Below are positions 15,476 to 24,459 of a DNA stretch of 64,000 nt, one piece after another (the stretch's first letter is position 1; every line of letters begins with the position of its first letter). The notes below the pieces were generated by a model. The model did not search any database, was not told the DNA's origin, and saw nothing but the letters and a program-made list of their open reading frames with translations. The stretch is taken from positions 2,418,001-2,482,000 of the forward strand of contig NZ_CP032627.1 in NCBI RefSeq assembly GCF_003627095.1, read 5' to 3'. The translations under genes were made by a program, and so were the position numbers. Origin of the DNA: Lactococcus allomyrinae (lineage in GTDB: Bacteria; Bacillota; Bacilli; Lactobacillales; Streptococcaceae).

Positions 15476-16309
15476 AATAAAATTCTCGAAGTAGAAAATT
15501 TAGTTTTTAAATATGAAAAAGAAAGCGATGTGAATCAGCTTAATGGTGTATCATTTTCAGTGGAGCGAGGAGAATGGTTGTCCATTATTGGACAAAATGG
15601 CTCTGGTAAATCGACAACTGCACGCTTAATTGATGGCCTTTTTGAAGAGTTTGAAGGAACAGTTAAGATTGATGGCGAGCTTTTGACGAAGGAAAATGTC
15701 TGGTCTCTGCGCAGAAAAATTGGGATGGTTTTCCAAAATCCAGATAACCAATTTGTAGGAGCAACCGTTGAGGACGATGTGGCTTTTGGTATGGAAAATC
15801 AAGGGATTATCCGTAGTGAGATGTTGCGTCGTGTAGATGAGGCTTTGGCTGCGGTTAATATGTTAGACTTCAAAACGCGCGAGCCTGCACGCCTTTCTGG
15901 AGGTCAAAAGCAGCGCGTGGCTGTAGCTGGAATTATTGCCTTACGTCCAGAGATTATCATTCTTGATGAGAGTACCTCAATGCTTGACCCAACAGGACGG
16001 GCAGAGATTATGCGTGTGATTCGTGAAATCAAAGATAAATATCACTTGACAGTTTTGTCTATCACGCATGACCTTGATGAAGCAGCAAGTTCTGATCGGA
16101 TTTTAGTGATGAGAGCGGGCGAAATTATCAAGGAAGCGGCACCATCGGAGCTTTTTGCGACAAGTGAGGATATGGTGGAGATAGGTCTCGATGTTCCATT
16201 TTCATCAAACTTGATGAAGGATTTGCGTACGAAGGGTTTTGAGTTACCAGAGAAGTACTTATCAGAAGATGAGTTGGTTGAATTTTTAGCTAAGGATATT
16301 CAAAAATGA
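15473..16309 (+). CDS. ecfA1: ECF transporter ATPase EcfA1
   Basis: One of the two ATPases of the energy-coupling factor module that drives vitamin and metal S-components. 278 residues, ABC type: Walker A GQNGSGKST, Q-loop VFQNPDNQF, signature LSGGQKQR, Walker B IIILDESTSMLD (the DEST variant is typical of EcfA1), H-loop THD. The C-terminal extension is normal for the family. The downstream ecfA2 is separated by 313 bases instead of the usual overlap. The final TGA overlaps the ATG of a decayed acetyltransferase frame. Confidence 0.95.
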   Translation: MNKILEVENLVFKYEKESDVNQLNGVSFSVERGEWLSIIGQNGSGKSTTARLIDGLFEEFEGTVKIDGELLTKENVWSLRRKIGMVFQNPDNQFVGATVEDDVAFGMENQGIIRSEMLRRVDEALAAVNMLDFKTREPARLSGGQKQRVAVAGIIALRPEIIILDESTSMLDPTGRAEIMRVIREIKDKYHLTVLSITHDLDEAASSDRILVMRAGEIIKEAAPSELFATSEDMVEIGLDVPFSSNLMKDLRTKGFELPEKYLSEDELVEFLAKDIQK

Positions 16310-16365
16310 TAATTCGTGAAGCTGTTGAAGAAGATTAGGCAGTTTTAAATGAATTCGACTTTTGT
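16306..16365 (+). pseudogene. remnant of a GNAT acetyltransferase
   Basis: An ATG overlapping the ecfA1 stop opens MIIREAVEED, then TAG, then AVLNEFDF in the same frame. MIIREA.EED is a characteristic GNAT N-terminus. Nothing further downstream can be read as a GNAT domain. The segment is probably what remains of a gene once placed between ecfA1 and ecfA2. Confidence 0.5.
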
Positions 16366-16622
16366 ACTATCCTATGGCTTTATCTTCACTTTCTACTTAA
16401 ATATTAAAGTTTATGTTTTATTCTTGAGCTCCTTTTTAAGTCTGTTAAATGGGAAAACTTAATCTTCGCAAGGCTGTAGTTTATCTAATAATTCTTTTTA
16501 GAAAAATATTAGACAAACGAGCATCAGCACAGGAGATTAGTGAGCTCTGTGCTGATTTTACATTATAGAGTTGATAAACACTGAACTAGCAATAATTTCC
16601 ACAAAGAATTTTGAGATGAAAT
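16366..16622. other. AT-rich gap between ecfA1 and ecfA2
   Basis: No gene is visible. It holds a hairpin near its end (listed separately) and a GAGATG-like weak ribosome binding site before the ecfA2 ATG. No convincing promoter for ecfA2 was found. Confidence 0.5.
16523..16558 (+). terminator. terminator-like hairpin upstream of ecfA2
   Basis: ATCAGCACA (16523-16531) pairs with TGTGCTGAT, with an inner GAG/CTC, followed by TTTTAC. It could uncouple ecfA2-ecfT from ecfA1. Confidence 0.55.
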
Positions 16623-17528
16623 ATGAGTATTAAATTTGAAAAAGTAAATTACACTTACCAACCTAATACCCCTTTTGCAAGTCGAGCGCTTTTCGATATT
16701 GACTTGGAGGTTCAAAAGGGAAGTTACACAGCAATTATTGGGCACACAGGTTCTGGTAAATCCACACTTTTGCAGCATTTGAATGGACTTTTGCAGCCGA
16801 CAGAAGGGACTGTTACTGTCGGAGATATTGTCGTTAAATCAACGAGCAAGCAAAAAGAAATCAAACCTGTCCGCAAAAAAGTAGGGGTTGTTTTCCAATT
16901 TCCAGAAGCGCAGCTTTTTGAGGAAACAGTGCTAAAAGATGTAGCTTTTGGTCCTCAAAACTTTGGTGTATCAAAAGAAGCAGCCGAAAAAATCGCGGCT
17001 GATAAACTTCAACTTGTAGGACTTGCTGAAAATTTTTGGGAGAAATCACCCTTTGAACTTTCTGGGGGACAAATGCGTCGCGTTGCGATAGCGGGTATTC
17101 TCGCTATGGAGCCAGAGGTATTGGTGCTTGATGAACCAACGGCTGGACTTGATCCTAAAGCCCGTATTGAGATGATGGAACTTTTTGAGAGCATTCATGA
17201 ATCAGGTCAAACGGTCGTTTTAGTGACACATTTGATGGACGATGTCGCAAATTATGCGGATTATGTCTATCTTCTTGAGAAGGGACGTATTATTAGTTGC
17301 GGAACGCCAGAAGATGTTTTTCAAGAAGTTGATTTTTTGAAGTCACATGAGCTGGGTGTACCCAAGGCAACAGAATTTGCGAGTCAGTTGCAGAAAACTG
17401 GAGCTGTTAGTTTTGAGAAGTTTCCCATTACACGTGATAATCTTGTCAGTATGCTGACAGAAGCAAAATTTGGTGCTGACAGAAATTTGTCAGGACTGAC
17501 AGATAAAAAAGGAGGTGAACATCATTAA
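16623..17528 (+). CDS. ecfA2: ECF transporter ATPase EcfA2
   Basis: Partner ATPase of EcfA1. 301 residues with Walker [11 protein letters not shown]-loop FQFPEAQLF (the PEAQLF form is typical of EcfA2), signature LSGGQMRR, Walker [13 protein letters not shown] and H-loop THLMDD. The last 30 residues are rich in LTE/ADR/LTD and coincide with three CTGACAG heptamers, so the C-terminal tail appears to have been shaped by this repeat. The stop overlaps the ecfT start region. Confidence 0.95.
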   Translation: MSIKFEKVNYTYQPNTPFASRALFDIDLEVQKGSYTAIIGHTGSGKSTLLQHLNGLLQPTEGTVTVGDIVVKSTSKQKEIKPVRKKVGVVFQFPEAQLFEETVLKDVAFGPQNFGVSKEAAEKIAADKLQLVGLAENFWEKSPFELSGGQMRRVAIAGILAMEPEVLVLDEPTAGLDPKARIEMMELFESIHESGQTVVLVTHLMDDVANYADYVYLLEKGRIISCGTPEDVFQEVDFLKSHELGVPKATEFASQLQKTGAVSFEKFPITRDNLVSMLTEAKFGADRNLSGLTDKKGGEHH

Positions 17529-18324
17529 TAATATGCTTATGGGACGCTATATCCCAGGGAACTCTATTATTCATAAAATGGATCCTCGCTCAAAACTGTT
17601 GGTAATGATTGCTTTCGTGGTTGTCATTTTCCTTGCACATGACTGGCTGGGCTATCTTCTCCTTTTGATTTATACTTTTGTAGGAGTTAGCTTGTCAAAG
17701 ATTTCTGTAAGTTATTTTCTAAAAGGCTTGCGGCCGATGCTTGGCTTAATTCTATTTACAGTGATTTTCCAGATGCTCTTTACTCCTGGAGAGACGGTTC
17801 TTTTCCATCTTTGGTTTATCAAAATATCAACGGAATCATTGATTAATGCAGTATATATCTTTTTTAGATTTGTTTTAATTATTTTCATGTCAACTATTTT
17901 AACTTTGACAACACCTCCATTGACCTTAGCAGATGGGATAGAAAAAGGGCTTGCTCCGTTGAAAAAAATCAAAGTCCCAGTACATGAATTAGGCTTGATG
18001 TTATCTATTTCACTTCGCTTTATCCCAACTTTGATGGATGATACAACGATGATTATGAACGCTCAAAAGGCACGTGGAATGGATTTTGGTGAAGGGAATT
18101 TGCTTCAAAAGATTAAATCCGTCATTCCAATCCTAATTCCACTTTTTGTCAGCAGTTTTCGTCGTGCTGACGACTTGGCGATTGCAATGGAAAGCCGTGG
18201 CTATCAGGGAGGCGATGGGAGAACGAAATACCGCCAGCTCAAATGGTCGATGCGTGATAACACCCTTGTCATAAGCATTATTATCATGGCGGCACTTCTG
18301 ATTTTATGGTCTAAATTTTCGTAA
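17524..18324 (+). CDS. ecfT: ECF transporter transmembrane protein EcfT, probable ATT start
   Basis: The membrane scaffold that couples EcfA1/A2 to S-components. About 266 residues with several hydrophobic helices, PRSKL near the N-terminus, and the two coupling motifs AQKARGMD and AMESRGYQ. The ribosome binding site GGAGG (17511-17515) is 8 bases before ATT (17524), 17 before the first ATG (17533) and itself contains the only GTG (17515). From ATT the product reads [M][11 protein letters not shown], which lines up with related proteins that begin M..M..GRYIPG. A non-canonical ATT start, coupled to the ecfA2 TAA it overlaps, is the best fit. ATG 17533 is the alternative. Confidence 0.9.
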   Translation: MNNMLMGRYIPGNSIIHKMDPRSKLLVMIAFVVVIFLAHDWLGYLLLLIYTFVGVSLSKISVSYFLKGLRPMLGLILFTVIFQMLFTPGETVLFHLWFIKISTESLINAVYIFFRFVLIIFMSTILTLTTPPLTLADGIEKGLAPLKKIKVPVHELGLMLSISLRFIPTLMDDTTMIMNAQKARGMDFGEGNLLQKIKSVIPILIPLFVSSFRRADDLAIAMESRGYQGGDGRTKYRQLKWSMRDNTLVISIIIMAALLILWSKFS

Positions 18325-18432
18325 AATGATGCTAGCTCATCGTTAAAACCAATAAGATTTTATATCACAACGTCAATATATTGTTGTTTTTCATAATGAA
18401 TGAAATGAATTCATATCTTAATAGGAGAAAAA

Positions 18433-19044
18433 ATGATTACCCTAAATGTAAATAGTCTTGAAAATGCAGAAATTTTTTGGAAAGAACTCGGCTTAGAAGA
18501 TGAAATTGCACTGAATGAGGACTTTAACTGTGTCCCTCAAACACTAGCGATTTCGGTTGAGTATATTGATGAAATTCATGATAAAGTTGTAGCGCTTGGA
18601 TTGCAGGTAAGTCCAATTACAGAAAGCATCAATGGTAAGCATATGTTCAGTTTTGTAGCGCCAGAAGGGAATACATTTATCCTGATTGGTGAATGGGTTG
18701 AAGCCCCTTATACAAGCGAATTACGCACAGAATTTTTTAACAATATGGAAAATGTTGAAATTTTACCAATTGAAAAGCTGTCAGCATTGACAGAACCTGC
18801 ATTTGTACTCTTTGGGCGCGTAACTTGTCCCTGGACACGCAGATTTGTCAAACAGCTTCCAGACTTTTCTGACACGAAGATTTATTATATTGATACAGAA
18901 AATACAGACATAAACCCAGACTTACAAAAAGTTCGTCAAACTTACGAAGCGCCAACAGTACCAACCTTTATCAAGATAAATGCTGATGGAACATTTGTTA
19001 AATTTGACAGCACAAAAATATCACTTACAGACTTCATAAAATAA
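18433..19044 (+). CDS. two-domain protein: VOC/glyoxalase-like plus thioredoxin-like
   Basis: 203 residues. Residues 1-90 look like a vicinal-oxygen-chelate half (LNVNSLENAEIFWKELGLED and FSFVAPEGNTFILIGEW). Residues about 115-203 look like a thioredoxin fold of the bacteriocin-accessory/PedC kind: FVLFGRVTCPWTRRFVKQLP, IYYIDTENTD, and the cis-Pro TVPTF. The active site is CPWT (C132 to T135), so only one cysteine is present and a disulfide-exchange role would be monothiol. AGGAG precedes the ATG. A terminator follows, so it is not part of the dap operon. No function is assigned. Confidence 0.7.
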   Translation: MITLNVNSLENAEIFWKELGLEDEIALNEDFNCVPQTLAISVEYIDEIHDKVVALGLQVSPITESINGKHMFSFVAPEGNTFILIGEWVEAPYTSELRTEFFNNMENVEILPIEKLSALTEPAFVLFGRVTCPWTRRFVKQLPDFSDTKIYYIDTENTDINPDLQKVRQTYEAPTVPTFIKINADGTFVKFDSTKISLTDFIK

Positions 19045-19045
19045 G

Positions 19046-19082
19046 ATTTTTTACTGACAGAAAGGCTGTCAGTAAAATTTTA
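19046..19082 (+). terminator. terminator, inverted CTGACAG pair
   Basis: TTTTACTGACAG, a 5-base loop, CTGTCAGTAAAATTTT. Made from one CTGACAG and one CTGTCAG. Confidence 0.85.
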
Positions 19083-19116
19083 AAACGAATTATCAGAAAA
19101 AAGGGGAAAATTACAA

Positions 19117-19815
19117 ATGCAAGCACAAAAATTATCAGCTCAAGAAATCATCCAATTTATTGGCAATGCCGAAAAGAAAACGAATGTCAAAGTAACGTTT
19201 GAGGGGATGCTTACAGGAGCTTTGCCAGAAAATGTTCTTCATATTGGCAATCATCTGTTTGGTGACTGGAAAGACGTTGAACCACTCTTGTCAGCGCTGA
19301 CGGAAAATAAAGATTACATTGTCGAATTTGATGGTAGAAACTCTGCTGTACCAATGCTTGACACACGCTATCTCAATGCACGGATTGAGCCAGGTGCCAT
19401 TATTCGTGACCAAGTGACCATCGGAGATGGTGCGGTGGTTATGATGGGAGCCATTATTAACATCGGTGCCGAAATCGGTGATGGGACGATGATTGACATG
19501 GGTGCGGTACTCGGTGGTCGCGCGACAGTCGGCAAACACGCTCATATTGGCGCAGGTGCGGTACTTGCTGGTGTGATTGAGCCAGCAAGCGCTGAGCCCG
19601 TTCGGATTGGCGATAATGTCCTTGTCGGTGCCAACGCGGTCGTCATCGAGGGCGTGCAAGTAGGCGCAGGCTCAGTAGTTGCAGCAGGTGCTATTGTCAC
19701 TCAAGATGTCCCAGAAAATGTTGTTGTAGCAGGAGTTCCAGCTCGTATCATCAAGCAGATTGATGAAAAAACACAACAAAAAACAGCGCTTGAAGATGTG
19801 CTGAGAAACTTGTAA
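19117..19815 (+). CDS. dapH: tetrahydrodipicolinate N-acetyltransferase
   Basis: Transfers acetyl from acetyl-CoA to tetrahydrodipicolinate in the acetylase branch of lysine/meso-DAP synthesis, supplying the cell wall. 232 residues: an N-terminal domain (about 1-88) and a left-handed beta helix of hexapeptide repeats (about 90-200), for example [20 protein letters not shown] and [19 protein letters not shown]. Length matches DapH. The N-acetyldiaminopimelate deacetylase follows after a broken small gene. Confidence 0.95.
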   Translation: MQAQKLSAQEIIQFIGNAEKKTNVKVTFEGMLTGALPENVLHIGNHLFGDWKDVEPLLSALTENKDYIVEFDGRNSAVPMLDTRYLNARIEPGAIIRDQVTIGDGAVVMMGAIINIGAEIGDGTMIDMGAVLGGRATVGKHAHIGAGAVLAGVIEPASAEPVRIGDNVLVGANAVVIEGVQVGAGSVVAAGAIVTQDVPENVVVAGVPARIIKQIDEKTQQKTALEDVLRNL

Positions 19816-19824
19816 AATATAAAA

Positions 19825-20342
19825 ATGAATGAACAAGCTTATCCATACATATACAATCAAAATTTGATAGGTTCAAAAAGTTCTGTACGCGGTAAAAATA
19901 CTTTTCGGCTCGACCGCGCAAAGGAACAGGCGACACTTGAAAAAGTGCCACTTAAAAGAATAATTGATTATACAAATGAATTTTTGAAACTTACTGGAAT
20001 AAATTTGATTAAGAACCCCAAATTTAAAATTCCAATCGACTATGAAAAATTAAAATAGATTATAACTTAAAAAATAAAAAAGATATTGTTTGGATGAAGT
20101 TCACTAAAGGTGGTTTTCTAGGAGTTATTGCTGTAAGTGACGATATAAATTTTAATTTAGGCACTACCTCAGGAATTATTATCAGTAAATTGAATAAAAA
20201 ATGGGATGATTCATTTGTATTGATATTTCCACTAAAAAATATTCCAAGTGAATTAAAGCGTGGAGATATTGAATGTGGAATTGGGAATTATCTTGTTGCT
20301 AAAGGCGTTCCGATTCTAGATTATTACTCTCATAAATTTTAA
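19825..20342 (+). pseudogene. unknown protein in the dap operon, frameshifted
   Basis: Two frames cover this stretch: 77 codons from 19825 ending IPIDYEKLK, and 82 codons from 20094 beginning MKFTKGGFLG. The second frame reads upstream as KIDYNLKNKKDIVW. One extra A in the AAAA run at 20052-20055 would join them as EKLKIDYNLKN, giving a protein of about 172 residues. I recognise no family. A possible frameshift, phase switch or sequencing error. It lies 9 bases after dapH and 17 before the deacetylase, so it is inside the operon. Confidence 0.6.
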
Positions 20343-20358
20343 AAAAGGTAAAAATAAT

Positions 20359-21486
20359 ATGCTAAACCTCATAAAAATCCGCCGACATCTCCACAGTATC
20401 CCAGAAATCGGCTTACAAGAACACGGAACACAAAAATACCTTTTAGAAGTTATCTACAAAATCATAGAAAATAAACCGTTTGCCGAATTAAAAACTTGGC
20501 AAACAGGGATTTTAGTCATGCTTCATGGTAGCCATGCTACGAAAACGATTGGTTGGCGGACGGATATTGATGGCTTGCCAGTCGAAGAGCAGACAGGTTT
20601 GCCTTTCGCCAGCAAAAATGGTAGGATGCACGCTTGCGGACACGATATTCACATGACGACAGCGCTAGGTTTGCTTGAACAACTTTCTGAAACACAACCA
20701 CACGAAAATCTGCTCTTTCTCTTTCAACCTGCTGAGGAAAATGAAGCAGGTGGTAAACTCATGTATGACGAAAATGCTTTTGGTGATTGGAAACCTGATG
20801 AATTTTATGGGCTTCATGTTCGTCCAGAGCTTGCGGTTGGAGACATTGCGACAAATACGCATACGCTCTTTGCAGGTACTTGCGAGGTTGAGCTGACCTT
20901 TAAAGGTAAAGGCGGACACGCCGCTTTTCCTCATGAAGCCAATGATGCGCTTGTTGCTGCCAGTTATTTTGTCACACAAGTGCAGACCATTGTCAGTCGT
21001 AACGTTGACCCACTTGGCTCAGCTGTTGTTACTTTTGGAAAAATGGAAGCAGGAACAACAAATAATATCATCGCAGAAACAGCATTTCTCCACGGAACAA
21101 TCAGAACATTGACTCAAGAAATGAATACGCTGACACAAAAACGTTTGACTAAAATTGCACAAGGTGTTGCGCAATCGTTTGATATGGAACTTGACCTTAA
21201 ACTCAAACAAGGCGGCTATCTTCCTGTCGAAAATAATCCCAAACTTGCTTCAGAGCTCATGACTTTCTTTGAAGATGAAGCAGCGGTCAATTTGATTGAC
21301 ATTGAACCTGCCATGACAGGCGAGGATTTTGGATACCTCCTCTCAAAAATCCCTGGTGTGATGTTTTGGCTTGGTGTTGATAGTCCTGCACCTCTTCATT
21401 CAAACAAGATGACACCAAATGAGGCGGTGCTTGATTTTGCAGTGGAAAATATCGCAAAGTTTTTGAAAATGAAAACAAAACGTTAA
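20359..21486 (+). CDS. N-acetyldiaminopimelate deacetylase (M20 amidohydrolase)
   Basis: Removes the acetyl group from N-acetyl-LL-2,6-diaminopimelate, the later step of the acetylase branch started by DapH. 375 residues, M20D type: [14 protein letters not shown] at the start, [13 protein letters not shown] as first metal motif, [10 protein letters not shown] with the catalytic Glu, YGLHVRP, a dimerisation insert, and TGEDFGY near the end. An AAAAAGG site precedes the ATG. The pairing with dapH supports this over other M20 specificities such as hippurate or indole-acetyl-amino-acid hydrolases. Confidence 0.9.
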   Translation: MLNLIKIRRHLHSIPEIGLQEHGTQKYLLEVIYKIIENKPFAELKTWQTGILVMLHGSHATKTIGWRTDIDGLPVEEQTGLPFASKNGRMHACGHDIHMTTALGLLEQLSETQPHENLLFLFQPAEENEAGGKLMYDENAFGDWKPDEFYGLHVRPELAVGDIATNTHTLFAGTCEVELTFKGKGGHAAFPHEANDALVAASYFVTQVQTIVSRNVDPLGSAVVTFGKMEAGTTNNIIAETAFLHGTIRTLTQEMNTLTQKRLTKIAQGVAQSFDMELDLKLKQGGYLPVENNPKLASELMTFFEDEAAVNLIDIEPAMTGEDFGYLLSKIPGVMFWLGVDSPAPLHSNKMTPNEAVLDFAVENIAKFLKMKTKR

Positions 21487-21510
21487 ATACTTATTTTAGA
21501 TAGAAGAACA

Positions 21511-21906
21511 ATGAATTCAAGAATATATTTACAACCTGATGCAGTACCAACGCAAGATGATATTCGTACAGCAAATCGTATTTTTCGCCATTTTGGCAAA
21601 GAGGTCACCTTTTTGCAACGACAAGGTGAGGACTTTCCAGATATTACAATGAATCGATTACGTTGGGCGATTTTCAACTTTACAGATGGAGAAGAAGAAA
21701 CTATATTAAGCAAGGAGATAGTAAAATCACCCAATGTTATTATTGATTTTGCTAACTTTGATGGTGATGAGAATAATTCAGCAAGACTCTTTCAAGAACT
21801 GTTTGAGGCAAATGAAGAAATTGCAAATCTTGTTCTTGTGAAGAAGTCAGAGCAAGTGACAGAATTTGTGAAGGAAAATCAAAATAAAGCTAAACGTAAA
21901 AAATAG
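21511..21906 (+). CDS. unknown protein resembling a CdiA-CT/tRNase-like nuclease domain
   Basis: 131 residues, acidic centre, lysine-rich end. The sequence pattern DDIRTANRIFRHFGKEVTFL, then PDI, a W-x-I strand and SPNVIIDF resembles the C-terminal tRNase domain seen in CdiA-type and phage toxins. Those have E-I-K after the tryptophan strand and this one has WAIFNF, so the catalytic residues look absent. It follows the deacetylase by 24 bases and may be co-transcribed. The similarity is from memory of the pattern only; it could be an unrelated fold. Confidence 0.45.
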   Translation: MNSRIYLQPDAVPTQDDIRTANRIFRHFGKEVTFLQRQGEDFPDITMNRLRWAIFNFTDGEEETILSKEIVKSPNVIIDFANFDGDENNSARLFQELFEANEEIANLVLVKKSEQVTEFVKENQNKAKRKK

Positions 21907-22020
21907 AAAATATAGAAGTGTAAGCCAGTTTAGAGTGTAGAATATAGCTGAACTGGCTAGTCACTTACTGGAGAGCTAAAGAATATTATCTAAAATTTTT
22001 TCGGATAAATGAGTTTATTC

Positions 22021-22049
22021 TTGACAGTCAAGAGTAAAATTGATATACT
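22021..22049 (+). promoter_or_regulatory. promoter of tRNA-Arg/tRNA-Pro
   Basis: TTGACA (22021-22026), a 17-base spacer and TATACT (22044-22049), 23 bases upstream of the tRNA-Arg 5' end. Confidence 0.85.
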
Positions 22050-22071
22050 GATATAGTCGTTTGAGAGAAAC

Positions 22072-22145
22072 GCAGGCGTGGCTCAACTGGATAGAGTACC
22101 TGACTACGAATCAGGCGGTTGTAGGTTCGAATCCTACCGCTTGCA
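22072..22145 (+). tRNA. tRNA-Arg (ACG)
   Basis: Acceptor GCAGGCG pairs with CGCTTGC. The anticodon arm CTGAC, loop TACGAAT region, GTCAG-type pairing gives anticodon ACG. The T-loop is GTTCGAATC. Discriminator A, no encoded CCA. Confidence 0.95.
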
Positions 22146-22203
22146 TAAACAAGATGTGACGAAAGTCACTTTTTTGTTGAAATAGCTAATTCAATATTTG
22201 CTA

Positions 22204-22277
22204 CGGGAAGTAGCTCAGCTTGGTAGAGTACTTGGTTTGGGACCAAGGTGTCGCAGGTTCGAATCCTGTCTTCCCGA
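22204..22277 (+). tRNA. tRNA-Pro (TGG)
   Basis: Acceptor CGGGAAG pairs with CTTCCCG. Anticodon stem TTGGT/ACCAA with loop TTGGG gives anticodon TGG. T-loop GTTCGAATC, discriminator A. Lies 58 bases after tRNA-Arg. Confidence 0.95.
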
Positions 22278-22292
22278 TTACCGACTAACCCT

Positions 22293-22321
22293 AACTCATC
22301 TTTCGTGGATGAGTTTTTTTG
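22293..22321 (+). terminator. terminator of the tRNA pair
   Basis: AACTCATC (22293-22300) pairs with GATGAGTT (22308-22315), followed by a run of T. Confidence 0.85.
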
Positions 22322-22609
22322 ATATCAAAAACTATATAAACCAGTCAACTTTAAAAATAATGAACATCGAATATGAAAGCTCGCAAAGCTGTCCTAAGCA
22401 ACCTTATATGACATGAGATAAATGTGCAAATCATCATCATCATGAGTTTATCAGAAGGAAGACTTAGAATCAAAAACTACTGATAAAAAAATATAAACTG
22501 TTACGACTAAGGTAACGAAAATTTATGAGAACAGTATTTCACAGATTGACCGAAGAATTATTAAAAAACTGGTGTTTTTATGCAAAAGATACCCCTTTGT
22601 ACTCATTTT
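22322..22609. other. AT-rich gap between tRNA-Pro and the TetR gene
   Basis: No gene, RNA or repeat that I can support. The TetR gene ends at its right edge on the opposite strand. Confidence 0.5.
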
Positions 22610-23176
22610 TCACATTCTCAAATCCTTTAAAGTCTGTATGTGTAAAGAAATAGAGTTGGAGATTAATATTGCCATCTCTTCGTCATTTTCAATCATACCG
22701 TTTTTGCACCAAGTCATCAAAACTTGATAAATACCACCTGCTAAAAACTCAGAACTGTATAGTTTATATTCTGCTGAACATTCAATTGAACACATTATCT
22801 CTGTACTAAATATTTCCATAAATTTTATCAACTGACTAAAAAATAGATGTCCTAAATTTGCACTTAATAGTGTATTGATTAAAGTCTGATGTTTTCTAAA
22901 ATGTTGGAAATATAATTGCATCATTTTATTTATCTCAATACTATTATGCCTTAAAAGATTACCGTAATCATTGTATATGTTATCAATACTTTCTATAAGA
23001 ATATCCTCAATAATTGAATAATTCCGATAGAAAGCCATTCGCGATACACCTGCCTTTTGTGTAAGTTCTGTTATTGATATTGAATAGAAATTTTTTCTTT
23101 TCATTATTTGAATTAAAGCTTCAAATAGACACTCTTTTACTAATTGGTTTTGTTCTTGATTATATTTATTAGTCAT
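22610..23176 (-). CDS. TetR/AcrR-family transcriptional regulator
   Basis: 188 residues from the ATG at 23176, which has AGGAG 10 bases upstream; an earlier in-frame start lacks one. The N-terminal HTH (about residues 20-60) reads FYSISITELTQKAGVSRMAFYRNYSIIEDIL, typical TetR. The C-terminal ligand domain is variable. It is divergent from a short-chain dehydrogenase; the shared 100-base region carries a palindrome over the dehydrogenase start point. Local repression of that gene is the likely role. Confidence 0.88.
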   Translation of the reverse strand: MTNKYNQEQNQLVKECLFEALIQIMKRKNFYSISITELTQKAGVSRMAFYRNYSIIEDILIESIDNIYNDYGNLLRHNSIEINKMMQLYFQHFRKHQTLINTLLSANLGHLFFSQLIKFMEIFSTEIMCSIECSAEYKLYSSEFLAGGIYQVLMTWCKNGMIENDEEMAILISNSISLHIQTLKDLRM

Positions 23177-23218
23177 GAGGCAATTTCTCCTTATTTGTAA
23201 CACCTAGTGAAAAATCAC

Positions 23219-23276
23219 TTGTAATAATCATTTCATAATACTATAATTTGTTAGGAGTTGCAAATGTAACTTCTAA
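23219..23276 (+). promoter_or_regulatory. promoter and palindromic operator of the SDR gene
   Basis: TTGTAA (23219-23224), a 17-base spacer and TATAAT (23242-23247). The inverted repeat TTAGGAGTTGC and GTAACTTCTAA (23251-23276, 9 of 11 positions paired) covers the +1 region, a usual site for TetR repression. A smaller GTGAAAAATCAC palindrome (23207-23218) is nearer the TetR gene. Confidence 0.7.
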
Positions 23277-23305
23277 TGATGTAGATATCCAAAGGAGAAA
23301 ATAAA

Positions 23306-24160
23306 ATGAAAACATGGTTTATTACTGGTGCAACCGGTGGATTAGCTAGTCAACTTACTAAACATCTTTTAGAAAGAGGGGATCGTGTCGTTGCCACAAC
23401 CCGTAAACAAGGGAATCTTGATAAATTAAAAAAACAATATGATTCTCAATTATGGGAGTATCATTTAGATTTAACAAATCCCCAACAAATAGAAGATATA
23501 GTAACAAAAGCATTTGACGAATTAGGTACAATAGATATCATAGTTAATAATGCAGCCTATGGACTTTATGGTGCTGTAGAAGAAATTAACGATGAACAGA
23601 CGGAGCGACTATTTCAAACAAATCTGTTTGGCTCAATAAGAGTTGCTAGAGCGGCACTACCATTTCTACGCAAACAAAATCAGGGACAAATTGTTCAAAT
23701 ATCAAGTATGGCTGGTCATTACTCTTCACCAGCTATGGGTCTATACAGCGCTTCAAAATGGGCTGTTGAAGCTGTTTTTGAAGCATTATCACAGGAAATA
23801 GCTCCATTTGGTATTAGAACTACAATAATTGAACCTGGTGGGATTCGTACTGAATTTGCTGGAGATAAAGCTGTTTTTGGAAAAGAAATAGACGACTACA
23901 AGGATACTCCAGCAAGAAATGTCACCAATTTTATGAAAAATCCTGGTTTAACTAATGAGCAACTAAAAAAAATGATTATCGGTGACCCTGATAAAATGTC
24001 ACTACAAATTATTGATAGTGTTGATCAAGTGAAAAGTCCACTACGTATTGCATTAGGGAGCGATGCTTACACAAAGATACATAACGGTTTAACTGAAAGA
24101 TTACAAAAATTAGAAGCTCAAAAAGAACTCTCAAAATCCACAGATGCAGATGATGAGTAG
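23306..24160 (+). CDS. short-chain dehydrogenase/reductase
   Basis: A 284-residue NAD(P)-dependent oxidoreductase. The cofactor motif is TGATGGLA (TGxxxGxx), then NNAAYG, the catalytic Ser in ISSMAG and YSASK with the catalytic Tyr/Lys, then PGGIRTEFAG. Length fits the classical SDR group of YusZ-like oxidoreductases. AAAGGAG precedes the ATG. Controlled, by position, by the divergent TetR. The substrate is unknown. Confidence 0.92.
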   Translation: MKTWFITGATGGLASQLTKHLLERGDRVVATTRKQGNLDKLKKQYDSQLWEYHLDLTNPQQIEDIVTKAFDELGTIDIIVNNAAYGLYGAVEEINDEQTERLFQTNLFGSIRVARAALPFLRKQNQGQIVQISSMAGHYSSPAMGLYSASKWAVEAVFEALSQEIAPFGIRTTIIEPGGIRTEFAGDKAVFGKEIDDYKDTPARNVTNFMKNPGLTNEQLKKMIIGDPDKMSLQIIDSVDQVKSPLRIALGSDAYTKIHNGLTERLQKLEAQKELSKSTDADDE

Positions 24161-24459
24161 TAAATTTATCTCTAGAGCGTTAGGGAAATCAGCTGATAAA
24201 ATCAAAGATAATATTGGACGAAGTAGGTGGGACAAATTTTTAGTCTTCAATAAGTTTTGGATTTCAAAAAAATATAGAAAATACTAAATCATTGTTAGAA
24301 TATATGTGGGGATAGATTATTAATAAGATGAGTATTGTAATATCATAATGGTTTCTAGTGAATCGCTAATGATTTTACAACAAGTGATTATAATCAAATA
24401 TAGTTAATTAGAAAAAGGGTTTATAAGGTTAATTTAACACACCACTACACTAAAGTTTC
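24161..24459. other. AT-rich gap before the rpsD promoter
   Basis: No gene or structured element that I can support over these 300 bases. Confidence 0.5.

Noticed and set aside
22198-22416. Open frame over tRNA-Pro
   Set aside because: Covers a clear tRNA and its terminator.
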